DNA from: Microbacterium halophytorum
Lineage (GTDB): Bacteria > Actinomycetota > Actinomycetes > Actinomycetales > Microbacteriaceae
Assembly: GCF_002970975.1 (NCBI RefSeq)
Contig: NZ_PNFA01000017.1
Location: 1-64,000, forward strand
Direction of reading: 5' to 3'
DNA length: 64,000 nt
The position numbers and the translations under genes are program-made. Within the stretch, counting starts at the first letter, position 1. Every line of letters starts with the position of its first letter. The notes beneath the pieces were generated by a model. It had not been told where the DNA came from. It saw only the letters and a program-made list of their open reading frames with translations, and did no database searches. This document shows, piece by piece, positions 10,061-20,772 of this stretch.

Positions 10061-10112
10061 GGCGGGGCCGGTCGGTTCAGGTTCCGGCGGCCAGCGCGAC
10101 ACCGGGGGAGAC

Positions 10113-11546
10113 ATGTCCGACCGCGACCTTTCGAGCTACACCGAGCAGGATCTGCTGCGCGACCCGTTCTTCGACCAGTCGACGCTCGGGCACCTCGCGA
10201 CCGCGCGGCCCGATCTGCGGCCAGCGATCCTCGCTCATCCGAACGTGTACCCCGAGCTCGCCGAGTGGTTGCGGGCGCAGGCGGTGCAGCCCCCGGCCGA
10301 TGCGGCCCGCCCCGGCCCGACCGACCCCGCCCACGACACGGCGGTCGGTGGTGCCGTCGGGGAACAGCCCATGTCCGACACGGTCCGCGCCGGCGAAGCC
10401 CCGGTGTCGGGCGGCTACGGCACCCCCTCCGCGGCCCCGTCCGCCGGCCCCGGAATGGCGGCCCAGGGGCCGTCCGGCTCGGGCTGGGGCCAGCCGGGTG
10501 CATCGGTTCCCGCTCAGGAAGGCGCCGCGAGCGCCGGCTGGGGCCAGCCGGGCGCCTACGCCCCCGCGCAGGCCGAAGGCGCCCCCGCGTCGGCCGGCCC
10601 GCCGGACCCAGCCGGATGGAGCGACGCGTTCCGCGCGCGCACCGGGCGCGAGCCGTCGCTCGCCGAGTACCAGGCGGCGGTCGCCGCCGGTCAGGTCGCG
10701 CAGGGACGCGACGACTCGTGGGCGAAGGTCTCGGCCGGCGCCGCACAGGTCGCCGACGGGGCGAAGGACTTCTTCCAGAACCGTGTCGCGCCGGCCGCGC
10801 AGGGCGCCGCCCGCGACTTCCAGCGCGCCGTCGGCGATGCGCAGGCGACGCCGTTCGCGAAGGCCGTCTCGATCGCGGGCTTCGTGCTTCCCGCCCTCGC
10901 GCTCGTCGCGATCCTCCCGGTGTTCCTGCCCGCGGTGTCGATCTCCGCGATGGGGATGTCCGAGAGCGTCAGCTTCTGGGATTCGGGCGAAGGCGTCCTG
11001 CTGCTGATCGCCTTCGCGCTCACGGTCGCGGCGGGCGTCACCGCGATCATCGTGAAGGCCCTGTGGGCCAGGATCACGGTCGCCTGTCTCGGCATCGGAT
11101 CCGCCCTCATCGGTCTGATCGACTCGATCGCCGTGATGGTCGGATCCGGTGATCTCGCCGACGTGGGCGGCGGCATGCTCGAGGTCAGAGCCGACGTCGG
11201 CTTCGGCGTCGTCCTGCTGCTGATCCTGTCGATCCTGTTGCTCCTCGCGGGCATCGCGATGCTGCTGCCGACGCGGAAGAAGCAGCCGAAGCCGTCCGCG
11301 AACCCGTGGCAGCAGGCGGCACAGCCCGGCCAGCAGCAGCCCGCGCCGGGTTACGCGCCCGATGCGCGGCAGGCGCCGAACGGGCAGCCGCAGCAGCCGG
11401 TGCCGGGAGCACCGCCTGTGCCCGGGGCTCCGCCGGTTCCGGGCGGCCCCGCGCAGTTCGGCGACTACTCCCGGCCGCCGCTCGACGACGCCCCCTACGG
11501 GCAGATCCCGCCGCGCCCGCAGCCGCCGCAGGCGCCGCGCGGCTGA
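10113..11546 (+). CDS. Membrane protein with N-terminal variant leucine-rich repeat
   Basis: Unknown function. The 477-residue protein begins with a helical segment of the variant leucine-rich-repeat type seen in actinobacteria (DLLRDPFFDQSTLGHLATAR, then AILAHPNVYPELAEWL), roughly residues 5-50. A Gly/Ala/Pro-rich low-complexity linker follows to about residue 165. Four hydrophobic helices lie between about residues 250 and 390 (starting near FVLPALALVAI, GVLLLIAFALTV, ITVACLGIGSAL and FGVVLLLILSILLLL). The C-terminal 85 residues are Pro/Gln-rich and probably cytoplasmic. The ATG at 10113 has GGGGGAG seven bases upstream. Neighbours give no clue to a pathway. Confidence 0.7.
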   Translation: MSDRDLSSYTEQDLLRDPFFDQSTLGHLATARPDLRPAILAHPNVYPELAEWLRAQAVQPPADAARPGPTDPAHDTAVGGAVGEQPMSDTVRAGEAPVSGGYGTPSAAPSAGPGMAAQGPSGSGWGQPGASVPAQEGAASAGWGQPGAYAPAQAEGAPASAGPPDPAGWSDAFRARTGREPSLAEYQAAVAAGQVAQGRDDSWAKVSAGAAQVADGAKDFFQNRVAPAAQGAARDFQRAVGDAQATPFAKAVSIAGFVLPALALVAILPVFLPAVSISAMGMSESVSFWDSGEGVLLLIAFALTVAAGVTAIIVKALWARITVACLGIGSALIGLIDSIAVMVGSGDLADVGGGMLEVRADVGFGVVLLLILSILLLLAGIAMLLPTRKKQPKPSANPWQQAAQPGQQQPAPGYAPDARQAPNGQPQQPVPGAPPVPGAPPVPGGPAQFGDYSRPPLDDAPYGQIPPRPQPPQAPRG

Positions 11547-11599
11547 GCCGGCGGGCGCCCGCGCCCCGGGGGCGGGTTCCGGAACGCCGCGGCGCGTGC

Positions 11600-11605
11600 C
11601 AGAAT
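11600..11605 (+). promoter_or_regulatory. Weak -10 element of the GNAT gene (leaderless)
   Basis: CAGAAT ends 6 bases before the ATG at 11612, the same spacing as other leaderless genes in this window. Confidence 0.3.
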
Positions 11606-11611
11606 CCGAGA

Positions 11612-12118
11612 ATGGAAGGCGACGACGGCGCCGCCGAACTGACGATGCGCGCCGTGACCCCCGGCGACGCGGACATACTCCGCGAGGCCACGCTGCGCAA
11701 CATGAACTGGTCGGGCGAGCGGTTCACCATGGACGACATCCGGAGCAGGCCCGAGTTCGCCCGCTACTCCGCACTCGTGCCGGAGCGCGGAGACTTCGGG
11801 ATCGTGGCGGAGGACGACGCCGGCTGGGTGTGCGTCGCCTGGCTGCTGTTCCTCGACGCCAGCGACCCCGGCTACGGCTACGTGCGCGACGGCGTGCCGG
11901 AGCTGAGCATCTGCACGCGGGAGGGCATGCGAGGGCGGGGGCACGGGCGCCGGGTGATCGAGCGCGCGATCCGCCAGGCGCGCTTCCACGGCGTCGAGGC
12001 GATCAGCCTGAGCGTCGAGCCGGGCAATGCGGCGCGGCACCTGTACGAGGCGGTCGGCTTCGTCCCGGCGCCGCAGGCGGCCGATGAGGGGGCCATGATC
12101 CTCGCCCTGAAGGGCTGA
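11612..12118 (+). CDS. GNAT-family N-acetyltransferase
   Basis: Predicted acetyl-CoA-dependent N-acetyltransferase of 168 residues; acceptor unknown. The acetyl-CoA pyrophosphate-binding loop is RGRGHGRR near residues 109-116, after the strand ending PELSICT; the typical C-terminal NAARHLYEAVGF motif follows. The ATG at 11612 sits 6 bases after a CAGAAT element and gives a protein starting at the first strand (LTMRAV); the frame is open far upstream only because the DNA is GC-rich. A hairpin follows the stop. Confidence 0.8.
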   Translation: MEGDDGAAELTMRAVTPGDADILREATLRNMNWSGERFTMDDIRSRPEFARYSALVPERGDFGIVAEDDAGWVCVAWLLFLDASDPGYGYVRDGVPELSICTREGMRGRGHGRRVIERAIRQARFHGVEAISLSVEPGNAARHLYEAVGFVPAPQAADEGAMILALKG

Positions 12119-12129
12119 ACAGCGGGACC

Positions 12130-12156
12130 GCCGCCCTCACCGCGCGGTGGGGCGGC
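12130..12156. terminator. Hairpin between convergent genes
   Basis: GCCGCCCTCACC at 12130-12141 pairs, with one bulge, with GGTGGGGCGGC at 12146-12156. It lies between the convergent acetyltransferase and ankyrin genes and could serve both. Confidence 0.5.
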
Positions 12157-12238
12157 AGGCGCCGGATCATCGGAGCGGACGCGGCTCCCACCGGGGCGCC
12201 GCCGGGCCGAGCCGGCTCGCGTCCCGAGACGACCGGGC

Positions 12239-12538
12239 CTACGCCGGGTCGGGGTCGAGCTCCGGGTGGCGCTCGGCGCCCGCGTGCACGAGGCTCTCCA
12301 CGACGTCGTGGTGCCCGCGCGAGGCCGCGGCGATGACCGGTGTGACGCCGCGATGGTTCCTGTGAGCCAGGTCGGCACCGCGCGCGATGAGCCCGCGCAC
12401 GAGCTCGACGTGCCCGCCCTGCGCTGCGAGCAGCAGCAGCGAATCGCCGTTCTCGTTCACGCTGTTCACGTTGTAGCCGTCGTCGATCTCCTGCAGCAGC
12501 ACCCTGTCACCGGTGCGCGCGAACGTGTACAGGTCCAT
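12239..12538 (-). CDS. Small ankyrin-repeat protein
   Basis: 99-residue soluble protein of about three ankyrin repeats. Visible consensus pieces are NGDSLLLLAAQGGHVELVRG near residues 30-49 and GVTPVIAAASRGHHDVV near 64-80. Such small actinobacterial ankyrin proteins are thought to mediate protein contacts; the partner is unknown. The ATG at 12538 is preferred: a CATACT element lies exactly 6 bases upstream and the sequence before it does not look like protein. Its start region lies opposite the upstream region of the next plus-strand gene. Confidence 0.75.
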   Translation of the reverse strand: MDLYTFARTGDRVLLQEIDDGYNVNSVNENGDSLLLLAAQGGHVELVRGLIARGADLAHRNHRGVTPVIAAASRGHHDVVESLVHAGAERHPELDPDPA

Positions 12539-12544
12539 GTTCCG

Positions 12545-12550
12545 AGTATG
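12545..12550 (-). promoter_or_regulatory. -10 element of the ankyrin gene (leaderless)
   Basis: Minus-strand CATACT is followed by 6 bases and the ATG at 12538. Confidence 0.35.
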
Positions 12551-12737
12551 GAGCGAAGCCGAGCGGATGTACACCGTTCGTCGCGCGTTCGTCGTGACGG
12601 AGCATCCGGATGCTCCGTCGGAGCCGCCGATGCCCGCTCGGCACCCCCTTGTGCGCGCGCCGAACCGGGAGCACGCTGGAGGCGCGGTGGCGCCCGTTGT
12701 GCCTTCGCGTTCGCCCCAGCGCTTCCCAGGAGGACCC

Positions 12738-13637
12738 ATGGCGCAGAAGATCGTTCCGAATCTCTGGTGCGACCGTGCGGAGGAGGCCGGTGCGTTCTAT
12801 GCGTCGGTCCTCCGCAACGCGTCGAGCGAGACGACGGCGCACTACCCGGATGACGTGCCCGACTGGCAGCAGGAGTTCGCGGGCCAGCCTCTCACGGTCG
12901 ACGTCGTGATCGACGGGTTCCGCATCGTGCTCATCAATGCCGGCGACGCCTTCCGCCCGAACCCGACGGTGTCGTTCATGCTGAACTTCGACCCTCTGCA
13001 GTTCGGCTCCGACGCGGATGCGGCGAAGGCCGCCCTCGACGAGACATGGGCGGGCTTCTCGGAGGGCGGGCGGGTGCTCATGCCGCTGCAGGAGTACCCG
13101 TTCAGCCCGCGGTACGGCTGGGTCGAGGACCGGTACGGCACCAGCTGGCAGCTGATGCTGACGGACCCGGACGGCGACCCGCGGCCGTTCGTGATCCCCC
13201 AACTGATGTTCGCGCGCGACGTGACGGGCAAGGCGCGCGAGGCGGCCGAGTTCTACGCGTCGCTGTTCGAGGATTCGGGGGTGGGTTTCGTCGCCGAGTA
13301 CCCCGAACAGACGGGGCCCGCCGCGGCAGGGGACGTGATGTTCGGCGAGGTGCGCCTCGCCGGGCAGTGGTTCTCGATGATGGATTCCGGCGCCGAGATG
13401 GAGTCGTCGTTCACGAATGGCGTCTCGCTCGAGGTGCTCTGCGACGGCCAGGCGGAGATCGATCGTCTGTGGGAGGCGCTCTCCGCCGACCCGGAGGCGG
13501 AGCAGTGCGGCTGGCTCGCCGATCACTACGGTCTCAGCTGGCAGATCATCCCCGCCGAGATGGGGGAGCTGATGCGGCGACCGGGCGCGCACGCGACGTT
13601 GATCTCGCAGAAGAAGATCGTCATCGACGACTACTGA
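12738..13637 (+). CDS. VOC-family (PhnB-like) two-domain protein
   Basis: 299-residue protein of the glyoxalase/VOC superfamily with two tandem PhnB-type domains (the family also called 3-demethylubiquinone-9 3-methyltransferase-like). Domain 1 starts IVPNLWCDRAEEAGAFY and ends RYGTSWQLML; domain 2 starts IPQLMFARDV near residue 154, carries EAAEFYASLFEDS, and ends HYGLSWQIIP. The same order of motifs in both halves shows an internal duplication. The ATG at 12738 has AGGAGG 5-10 bases upstream. The reaction is unknown; metal-dependent chemistry is likely for the superfamily. Its last 17 bases overlap the end of the convergent next gene. Confidence 0.82.
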   Translation: MAQKIVPNLWCDRAEEAGAFYASVLRNASSETTAHYPDDVPDWQQEFAGQPLTVDVVIDGFRIVLINAGDAFRPNPTVSFMLNFDPLQFGSDADAAKAALDETWAGFSEGGRVLMPLQEYPFSPRYGWVEDRYGTSWQLMLTDPDGDPRPFVIPQLMFARDVTGKAREAAEFYASLFEDSGVGFVAEYPEQTGPAAAGDVMFGEVRLAGQWFSMMDSGAEMESSFTNGVSLEVLCDGQAEIDRLWEALSADPEAEQCGWLADHYGLSWQIIPAEMGELMRRPGAHATLISQKKIVIDDY

Positions 13638-15423
13638 GGGCTGCCCGTTCCGCGGCGGCAGCGGCCCACCGTGCGCCGTCGGCGTGCAGCGTGCGGTCGA
13701 GGGTGTCATTGCCGAGCACGGGCCCCTCGGTCGGCCGGCCGATGACCGCCAGACCCTCGGTGCGCCCGCCGTCGGGCCGGATGGCCGTGCCGTCGGGCGC
13801 GGTGAGCACGCCGCGCTCGCCGCGCCGGATCGTGGTGAGGCCGCGCGCGTGCAGGTCGGCGAAGAGCGGGTCGAGGAAATCCGGCGTGCCTGTCGCGGTC
13901 CGGGCGCCCGCCGCGGGCAGTGCCGCCCGCACGACGCCCGGCCCGATCGTGACAGCGTCGATGCATTCCGAAGGAGCGGGGGAACCAGACGCGAACTCGA
14001 TCAGGCCCGCGTCGGCGAGAGCCACGAGCCGACGCGCGGTGAGCCCCGACGGGCCGAACGATGCGCGCTCCTGGTGCGCGAGCACCCGGTTCAGCCTCAC
14101 CCGGTCGCGGGGCAGGAGGCGAGCGCGGTCGAGCAGCCGCAGGGTCTCGGGGAACAGCTCGAACCAGACCCGGCCCAGCACCCACGATTCGTCGGGCGGG
14201 CGGAGGCCGGCGTCGATCTCAATGCGCGTGCGCAGGAACAAGGCCTGCTGCCGACCGGCCCAGACGGCTTCGTCGCGTGCTGGCCGGCCCGTCAGCAACG
14301 TTCGCCACAGCCGCAGGGGCGAGGTCCGGATGCCGTGCGCCGCCAGCGCGTTCTCGCTGGCCCCGAGCACGCTGCGCCAGAGTGCGTCGAGGTCGAGCGG
14401 GGCGCCGCGCCCCGCAGTCCTCGGCAGCGCACGCGCGGGGGACCCAGTCGCGCTCGACGCGGAGCCGCGACCGGTGCCGGGTCGGGCGCCGGCGCCCACC
14501 GATGCCGGGCCGCGCCCCGCACCGGCCGGAGTGCTGATCGACTCTTCCCGCGCGCGCAGTTGAGCGCGCAGGTCCGCCCGAGCCCGCTCGATCGCCGGAA
14601 CCAGTCGCGGGTGGGCGCCGTCGGGCTTCGGCGACATGACGGTACCCGAACGCGACAGTATCCGGATGCGCTGCGGCTCACGGCCCGAGGGGACGTACGT
14701 CAGGAAGCCGGCCGGGTTCTCACCCGGGGTCCGCACCCAAGCACCGCCGCGGGCCTCGGTCAGCAGGGCGACGGCGTCGAGGCCCGTGAGCGCCGCCCCG
14801 CGGATGACGGCGACCGAGCCGGCCGGGACGCGCCCGGCTCGGTCGTGGAGGTCGGACGGCGGCCCGGCATGGCCGGTCGCGAGGAGCACTTCGTCGTGCG
14901 CGCGGATGTCGAGAAGCTCCGGGGCCGGCTCGGGCGCGTCACATCCCGTGACGCGAGCTCCCGGCGCAGGCGCGCCCGTGGCTTCGCGCCCGGCGAGCGG
15001 GGCTGCCTCAGCGGCTGTCGCCGTGCCCTCGGGGGCGCCCGTGCCGCGGAGCCCCGTGATGCGACGGCGCACGTGTCGCACCGTCATCCGGTCGCTCTCC
15101 ACGAGGGCGGCGAACGCCTCGCGCAGGTATGCGCCGGCGAGGCGGCGCGGCACGTAGGTCTCGGCGGCATGTTCGGGGTGGGTGCGGGCGACCCAATCGG
15201 CGAGGGCTTCGCCGAAGCCGGAGAAACGGGCATCGACGGCGCCAGCGGAGGAGTTCATGCGGAGCGCGGGCGGCAGCTCGGGCCGCCACACGGCGCCGCC
15301 GCCCGGTTCGGCCGGGTCGAACACGTCGACGGCGACGTCCGCGCCATCCGGAAGCCGGTCGTGCAGTTCCTGAAGGGCGAACAGCGCTTTGGGCCCGCCG
15401 CCGATCACCGCGATCCTGTGCAC
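13621..15423 (-). CDS. FAD/NAD(P)-binding protein (NAD_binding_9 family)
   Basis: 600-residue protein of the family related to HI0933-like and SidA-like flavoproteins. The dinucleotide-binding motif GGGPKALFAL starts at residue 8, with an acidic residue at the end of strand two (DVFDP). A second characteristic segment, RMNSSAGAVDARFSGF, lies near residue 55, and DEVLLATGHAG near residue 185 is the second dinucleotide half. In this family the protein may oxidise or hydroxylate a small substrate, but no specific reaction can be assigned. About 45 residues near 310-355 are a Gly/Ala/Arg-rich insert. The GTG start has TAGAGT 6 bases upstream (leaderless). Confidence 0.72.
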   Translation of the reverse strand: MHRIAVIGGGPKALFALQELHDRLPDGADVAVDVFDPAEPGGGAVWRPELPPALRMNSSAGAVDARFSGFGEALADWVARTHPEHAAETYVPRRLAGAYLREAFAALVESDRMTVRHVRRRITGLRGTGAPEGTATAAEAAPLAGREATGAPAPGARVTGCDAPEPAPELLDIRAHDEVLLATGHAGPPSDLHDRAGRVPAGSVAVIRGAALTGLDAVALLTEARGGAWVRTPGENPAGFLTYVPSGREPQRIRILSRSGTVMSPKPDGAHPRLVPAIERARADLRAQLRAREESISTPAGAGRGPASVGAGARPGTGRGSASSATGSPARALPRTAGRGAPLDLDALWRSVLGASENALAAHGIRTSPLRLWRTLLTGRPARDEAVWAGRQQALFLRTRIEIDAGLRPPDESWVLGRVWFELFPETLRLLDRARLLPRDRVRLNRVLAHQERASFGPSGLTARRLVALADAGLIEFASGSPAPSECIDAVTIGPGVVRAALPAAGARTATGTPDFLDPLFADLHARGLTTIRRGERGVLTAPDGTAIRPDGGRTEGLAVIGRPTEGPVLGNDTLDRTLHADGARWAAAAAERAALSSRR

Positions 15424-15429
15424 CCCGTG

Positions 15430-15435
15430 ACTCTA
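15430..15435 (-). promoter_or_regulatory. -10 element of the FAD/NAD-binding gene (leaderless)
   Basis: Minus-strand TAGAGT, then 6 bases, then the GTG at 15423. Confidence 0.5.
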
Positions 15436-15586
15436 CTGGCCGAGACGGCACGACGCGCGCCTGCTCGCGGTGTCGATGGCGACGGCTCGGATGCCGCTGT
15501 CGTACGTCGGGCTCCGAGCCGCGGACGCGATCGTCGGTATCAGCGAAGGTGATCCTCGACATCCGTGGATGCGCCCCCAATATCTC

Positions 15587-17796
<2,210 letters not shown>

Positions 17797-17940
17797 TCCG
17801 CATGCGCCGCAGGGCAGCGTGTGAAGCCGATGCCAGGCGGCGCAGGGACCAGGACGTGCGGCAGACCGATCAGGGCCCGCCGCAGACAGCGCCCGGCCCG
17901 ACGGTGACGTTCGCCGCGGCGCTGGGCCCGCACGCCGCGG

Positions 17941-17946
17941 TAGCCT
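17941..17946 (+). promoter_or_regulatory. -10 element of the ASCH gene (leaderless)
   Basis: TAGCCT, then 6 bases, then the ATG at 17953; no ribosome-binding site. Confidence 0.5.
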
Positions 17947-17952
17947 GGCTGG

Positions 17953-18429
17953 ATGCAGGACAGCGCGGCCGTCGAGGCCTTCTGGAGCCGGTGCCGCGAC
18001 GAGATCGACGGGCTGCCCGTCGAAGTGCCCGAGGCGTGGCCCTTCGGTGCGACGCCCGAGCACGCCGATGGTCTGCTCGCGCTCGTGCTCGACGGCGTGA
18101 AGACGGCGACGGCATCGTCGTTGTGGGATGTCGAAGCGCTCGGCGAAGAGCTGCCGGCGGCCGGAACGCACAGCATCATCCTCGACGGCTCGGGTGCACC
18201 CCGTGCGCTGCTCGAGACGATGTCGGTCGAGATCGTGCCGTTCGACGAGGTCGGTGCGGAGCACGCGCGCGCCGAGGGCGAGGGCGACCGCACGCTCGCG
18301 TACTGGCGCGAGGTGCACGAGCACTTCTGGCGCACGTACGCGGAGAACCCGAAGGGCTTCGACCCGAAGATGCCGGTCGTGTGCGAGTCCTTCCGCCTGC
18401 TGCGCGCCGAGTCGGCGGACGCAGTCTGA
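17953..18429 (+). CDS. ASCH-domain protein
   Basis: 158-residue ASCH-domain protein, a beta-barrel fold related to PUA and thought to bind RNA or act on modified nucleosides (some relatives are N4-acetylcytidine amidohydrolases). Characteristic pieces are the start AVEAFWSRC, the DGVKTATASSLWD loop near residues 48-60, and the C-terminal YWREVHEHFW and VVCESFRLL. The specific activity is unknown. The ATG is supported by the leaderless -10 at 17941. Confidence 0.8.
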   Translation: MQDSAAVEAFWSRCRDEIDGLPVEVPEAWPFGATPEHADGLLALVLDGVKTATASSLWDVEALGEELPAAGTHSIILDGSGAPRALLETMSVEIVPFDEVGAEHARAEGEGDRTLAYWREVHEHFWRTYAENPKGFDPKMPVVCESFRLLRAESADAV

Positions 18430-18649
18430 CCGAGCACGCACCCCGCGCATGCTGACGTGGGCGGGCTCGTCGTACCGTCCGGAAGACTGCCGCGCCCCGA
18501 GGGCTATCGCCCGCCGTGCCCGAAGCATAGCGCAGCGCGCCGTACCACTCCTCCAGCGGTATCCGCCGTCGTCAGTGCAGCGGGCAACCGCGACCGGTCC
18601 GTCGTCGCCTGTGCAGCGATCCGGCGGGCCTGCCCCGCCCGGGCAGAGC

Positions 18650-18684
18650 AAAACCCCCGCCATGTAGAAGCTAGGCGAGGGTTT
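18650..18684 (-). terminator. Terminator of the tRNA Glu-Asp-Phe operon
   Basis: On the minus strand AAACCCTCGCC and GGCGGGGGTTT form a stem with one mismatch around a 12-base loop, followed by a TTTT run, about 30 bases after tRNA-Phe. Confidence 0.7.
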
Positions 18685-18711
18685 CTGGGATGATTGTAAT
18701 GATCATCCTTG

Positions 18712-18784
18712 TGGCTCCGACGGGCGTCGATCCCGTGACCTCACGATTTTCAGTCGTGCGCTCTACCAACTGAGCTACAGAGCC
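18712..18784 (-). tRNA. tRNA-Phe (GAA)
   Basis: 73-base cloverleaf on the minus strand: acceptor GGCTCTG pairs with CGGAGCC with one G-T wobble, D arm GCTCAGTTGGTAGAGC, anticodon arm CGACTGAAAATCG with GAA, and T arm with GGATCGACGCC (a variant of GGTTCGA). Discriminator A; CCA is not encoded. It is the last tRNA of a three-gene operon. Confidence 0.93.
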
Positions 18785-18853
18785 TTACGGCGATGATGCA
18801 TCTGCCGCATCCTACGCGAAAGGCCTTCTCGAAAGAAGGCCCGTCGCTCAGAG

Positions 18854-18927
18854 CGACCCTGACGGGACTTGAACCCGCGACCTCCGCCGTGACAGGGCGG
18901 CACGCTAACCAACTGCGCTACAGGGCC
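18854..18927 (-). tRNA. tRNA-Asp (GTC)
   Basis: 74 bases on the minus strand: acceptor GGCCCTG with CAGGGTC, anticodon stem CCGCC/GGCGG around CTGTCAC, T arm with GGTTCAAGTCC. Discriminator G; CCA not encoded. Middle gene of the operon. Confidence 0.95.
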
Positions 18928-18956
18928 ATACTTTATGAAATTTTCGTCGGCATGAG

Positions 18957-19029
18957 TGACCCCAACGGGATTCGAACCCGTGCTGCCGCCGTGAAAGGGC
19001 GGTGTCCTAGGCCGCTAAACGATGGGGCC
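18957..19029 (-). tRNA. tRNA-Glu (TTC)
   Basis: 73 bases on the minus strand: acceptor GGCCCCA with TGGGGTC, anticodon stem CCGCC/GGCGG around CTTTCAC, T arm GGTTCGAATCC. Discriminator A; CCA not encoded. First gene of the operon. Confidence 0.95.
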
Positions 19030-19065
19030 GGGGCGAACCTGCTGGCTCTCCGTTGCCGACAACCA

Positions 19066-19095
19066 AGCATACGTACATCCGGCGCGAATCTTCAA
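19066..19095 (-). promoter_or_regulatory. Promoter of the tRNA Glu-Asp-Phe operon
   Basis: Minus-strand TTGAAG (19090-19095), an 18-base spacer and TATGCT (19066-19071). Transcription would start near 19059, about 30 bases before mature tRNA-Glu. Confidence 0.5.
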
Positions 19096-19211
19096 ATCGA
19101 GGGCGCGCCGACCGCATCTCGGGAGTGTCGCGGGGCAGGATGAGGGCGATCTGTGCCCGAGGTGGCGCGGAGAGCGCGCCCGTGGGGCGCGTGATGCGTG
19201 TGCCTGAGTCA

Positions 19212-19240
19212 GTGACATATGTGATTGATGTTGCTACTGT
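19212..19240 (+). promoter_or_regulatory. Promoter of the M23 peptidase gene
   Basis: GTGACA at 19212-19217, 17 bases, then TACTGT at 19235-19240. Start of transcription falls at 19247-19248, on the first in-frame GTG, so the message may be leaderless. Confidence 0.5.
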
Positions 19241-19247
19241 GGCGCGA

Positions 19248-20696
19248 GTGAGTAAGGCGGTGAACGACCCGATGGACACCACTCCCGAGTCCGATTGCGA
19301 CTGCGCGCCGACGCAGGCGGAGCGGCGCGCCCTCTGGGGGCCCGTGTCGCGGCGCGTCGCGCTGGCAGCCGGTGCCGTCGGCGTTGCCGCCGTGAGCATC
19401 TCGTCCTTCGCCAAACCGGCAGCGGCGTATAACCCCGCCGACTACCCGTCGTGGGAGGACGTCGCCAACGCGCGCGCGAACCAGTCGGCCAAGGCCGCGG
19501 AGACCCGGCGCATCGAAGGACTCATCGCGCAGCTCAAGGAGAACGTCGCGGCGGCCCAGGCGCGCGCCGAGGAAGCGGCGGACGCGTACTACGAGGCGCA
19601 GCAGGACGCATTCGCCGCCGCCCAGCGGCTCCAGGAGCTGCAGTCGCAGGCCGATGAGGCGGCGAAGGCGGCCGACGAGGCCGAGCTCGCGGCCGCGCGC
19701 CTCGCGGCGCAGCTGAGCCGCACGAGCGGCAACGAGACGTCCCTCGGGGTCCTCTTCGCCGAATCGGACGACAGCGCGGACGAACTGCTCGCGCGCCTCG
19801 GGCAGATGGACAAGCTCTCGGAGCAGAACGAATCGATCCGGGCCGACGCCGTCGCCGCGCGCGATTCGGCCCAGTCGCTCTCCGACCAGGCGGAGGTCGC
19901 CCGCGACGAGCGCGACCGCCTGCAGAAGGTGGCCGAGCAGAAGCTCCAGGAAGCGCGCGCCGCGCAGGAGGCGGCGGAGGCCGCTCTCGCGCAGCAGGAG
20001 GAGCACCTCGTGACGCTCGAGGCGCAGCTCGCGGCCCTCAAGGACACGACGACCAAGACGGTCGCCGACTACAAGAAGGGCGTCGAGGCCAAGGAGGCAT
20101 ACGAGGCCGAGCAGCGCCGCCGGGCCGAGGAGCGCCGCCGGAAGCAGCAGGAGGAAGCCGAACGGCGCGCCCGCGAGGAGCGGGAGCGCCGTGAGCGCGA
20201 GAACAACGACTCCGGCGGCGGCGGAGGTGGCGGCGGCGGTGGTGGCGGCAACGACACGAGCACCCCGACGAACACCAGCTCGGGCTCCGGCTGGGTGCGG
20301 CCGAACGGCGGCGCCGTGACGTCGGGCTTCGGCCCGCGCATGGTGCAGTGCGGCACCGGGTACTGCTCGAGCGGCTGGCACATGGGGACCGACATCGCGG
20401 CGGGCTGCTGGGCGCCGATCTACGCCGCTCACTCCGGCACGGTGATCTGGGCCGGACCGCTCGGCGGCTACGGCAACTTCGTCAAGATCGATCACGGCTA
20501 TGGCATCGCCACGGGCTACGGCCACCAGAACCAGGTCGCCGTCGGCTACGGCCAGTATGTCTCTGCCGGGCAGGTCATCGGCTACGAGGGCAACACGGGC
20601 AACTCCTTCGGCTGCCACGTGCACTTCGAGGTGTTCCAGGGCGGCACGCAGATCGACCCTGTGCCGTTCATGGCGTCGCGGGGCGTCTACCTCTGA
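19248..20696 (+). CDS. Secreted M23 peptidoglycan endopeptidase with coiled coil
   Basis: Exported cell-wall hydrolase, NlpD/EnvC-like in layout, 482 residues. A twin-arginine-like signal (SRRVALAAG near residue 34) ends at an Ala-rich site (KPAAA). A long coiled coil of Ala/Glu/Gln/Lys/Arg follows, about residues 75-315, then a run of twelve Gly as linker, then a LytM/M23 domain. Zinc ligands are visible: His378 and Asp382 in HMGTD, and His457 and His459 in HVHFE. It probably cleaves peptide cross-links during daughter-cell separation. The GTG at 19248 coincides with the promoter-predicted transcript start; an ATG at 19272 (MDTTPESDCDC), preceded by AAGGCGG, is a good alternative. Confidence 0.85.
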   Translation: MSKAVNDPMDTTPESDCDCAPTQAERRALWGPVSRRVALAAGAVGVAAVSISSFAKPAAAYNPADYPSWEDVANARANQSAKAAETRRIEGLIAQLKENVAAAQARAEEAADAYYEAQQDAFAAAQRLQELQSQADEAAKAADEAELAAARLAAQLSRTSGNETSLGVLFAESDDSADELLARLGQMDKLSEQNESIRADAVAARDSAQSLSDQAEVARDERDRLQKVAEQKLQEARAAQEAAEAALAQQEEHLVTLEAQLAALKDTTTKTVADYKKGVEAKEAYEAEQRRRAEERRRKQQEEAERRAREERERRERENNDSGGGGGGGGGGGGNDTSTPTNTSSGSGWVRPNGGAVTSGFGPRMVQCGTGYCSSGWHMGTDIAAGCWAPIYAAHSGTVIWAGPLGGYGNFVKIDHGYGIATGYGHQNQVAVGYGQYVSAGQVIGYEGNTGNSFGCHVHFEVFQGGTQIDPVPFMASRGVYL

Positions 20697-20723
20697 GGCC
20701 CGCGCCGGATGCACGGCATCCGG

Positions 20724-20769
20724 GAACGACGAAGGGGACCAGCCGCGCGGCTGGTCCCCTTCGTCGTTC
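20724..20769. terminator. Bidirectional terminator between the peptidase gene and ppa
   Basis: A perfect 21-base stem (20724-20744 with 20749-20769) around GCGC. It starts with GAACGACGAAGGGG and lies between two convergent genes. Confidence 0.8.
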
Positions 20770-20772
20770 GGC

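Noticed and set aside
13621..13637. 17-bp overlap of convergent genes as a frameshift artefact
   Set aside because: Both proteins end naturally with family-typical C-terminal lengths, so a simple convergent overlap is enough.
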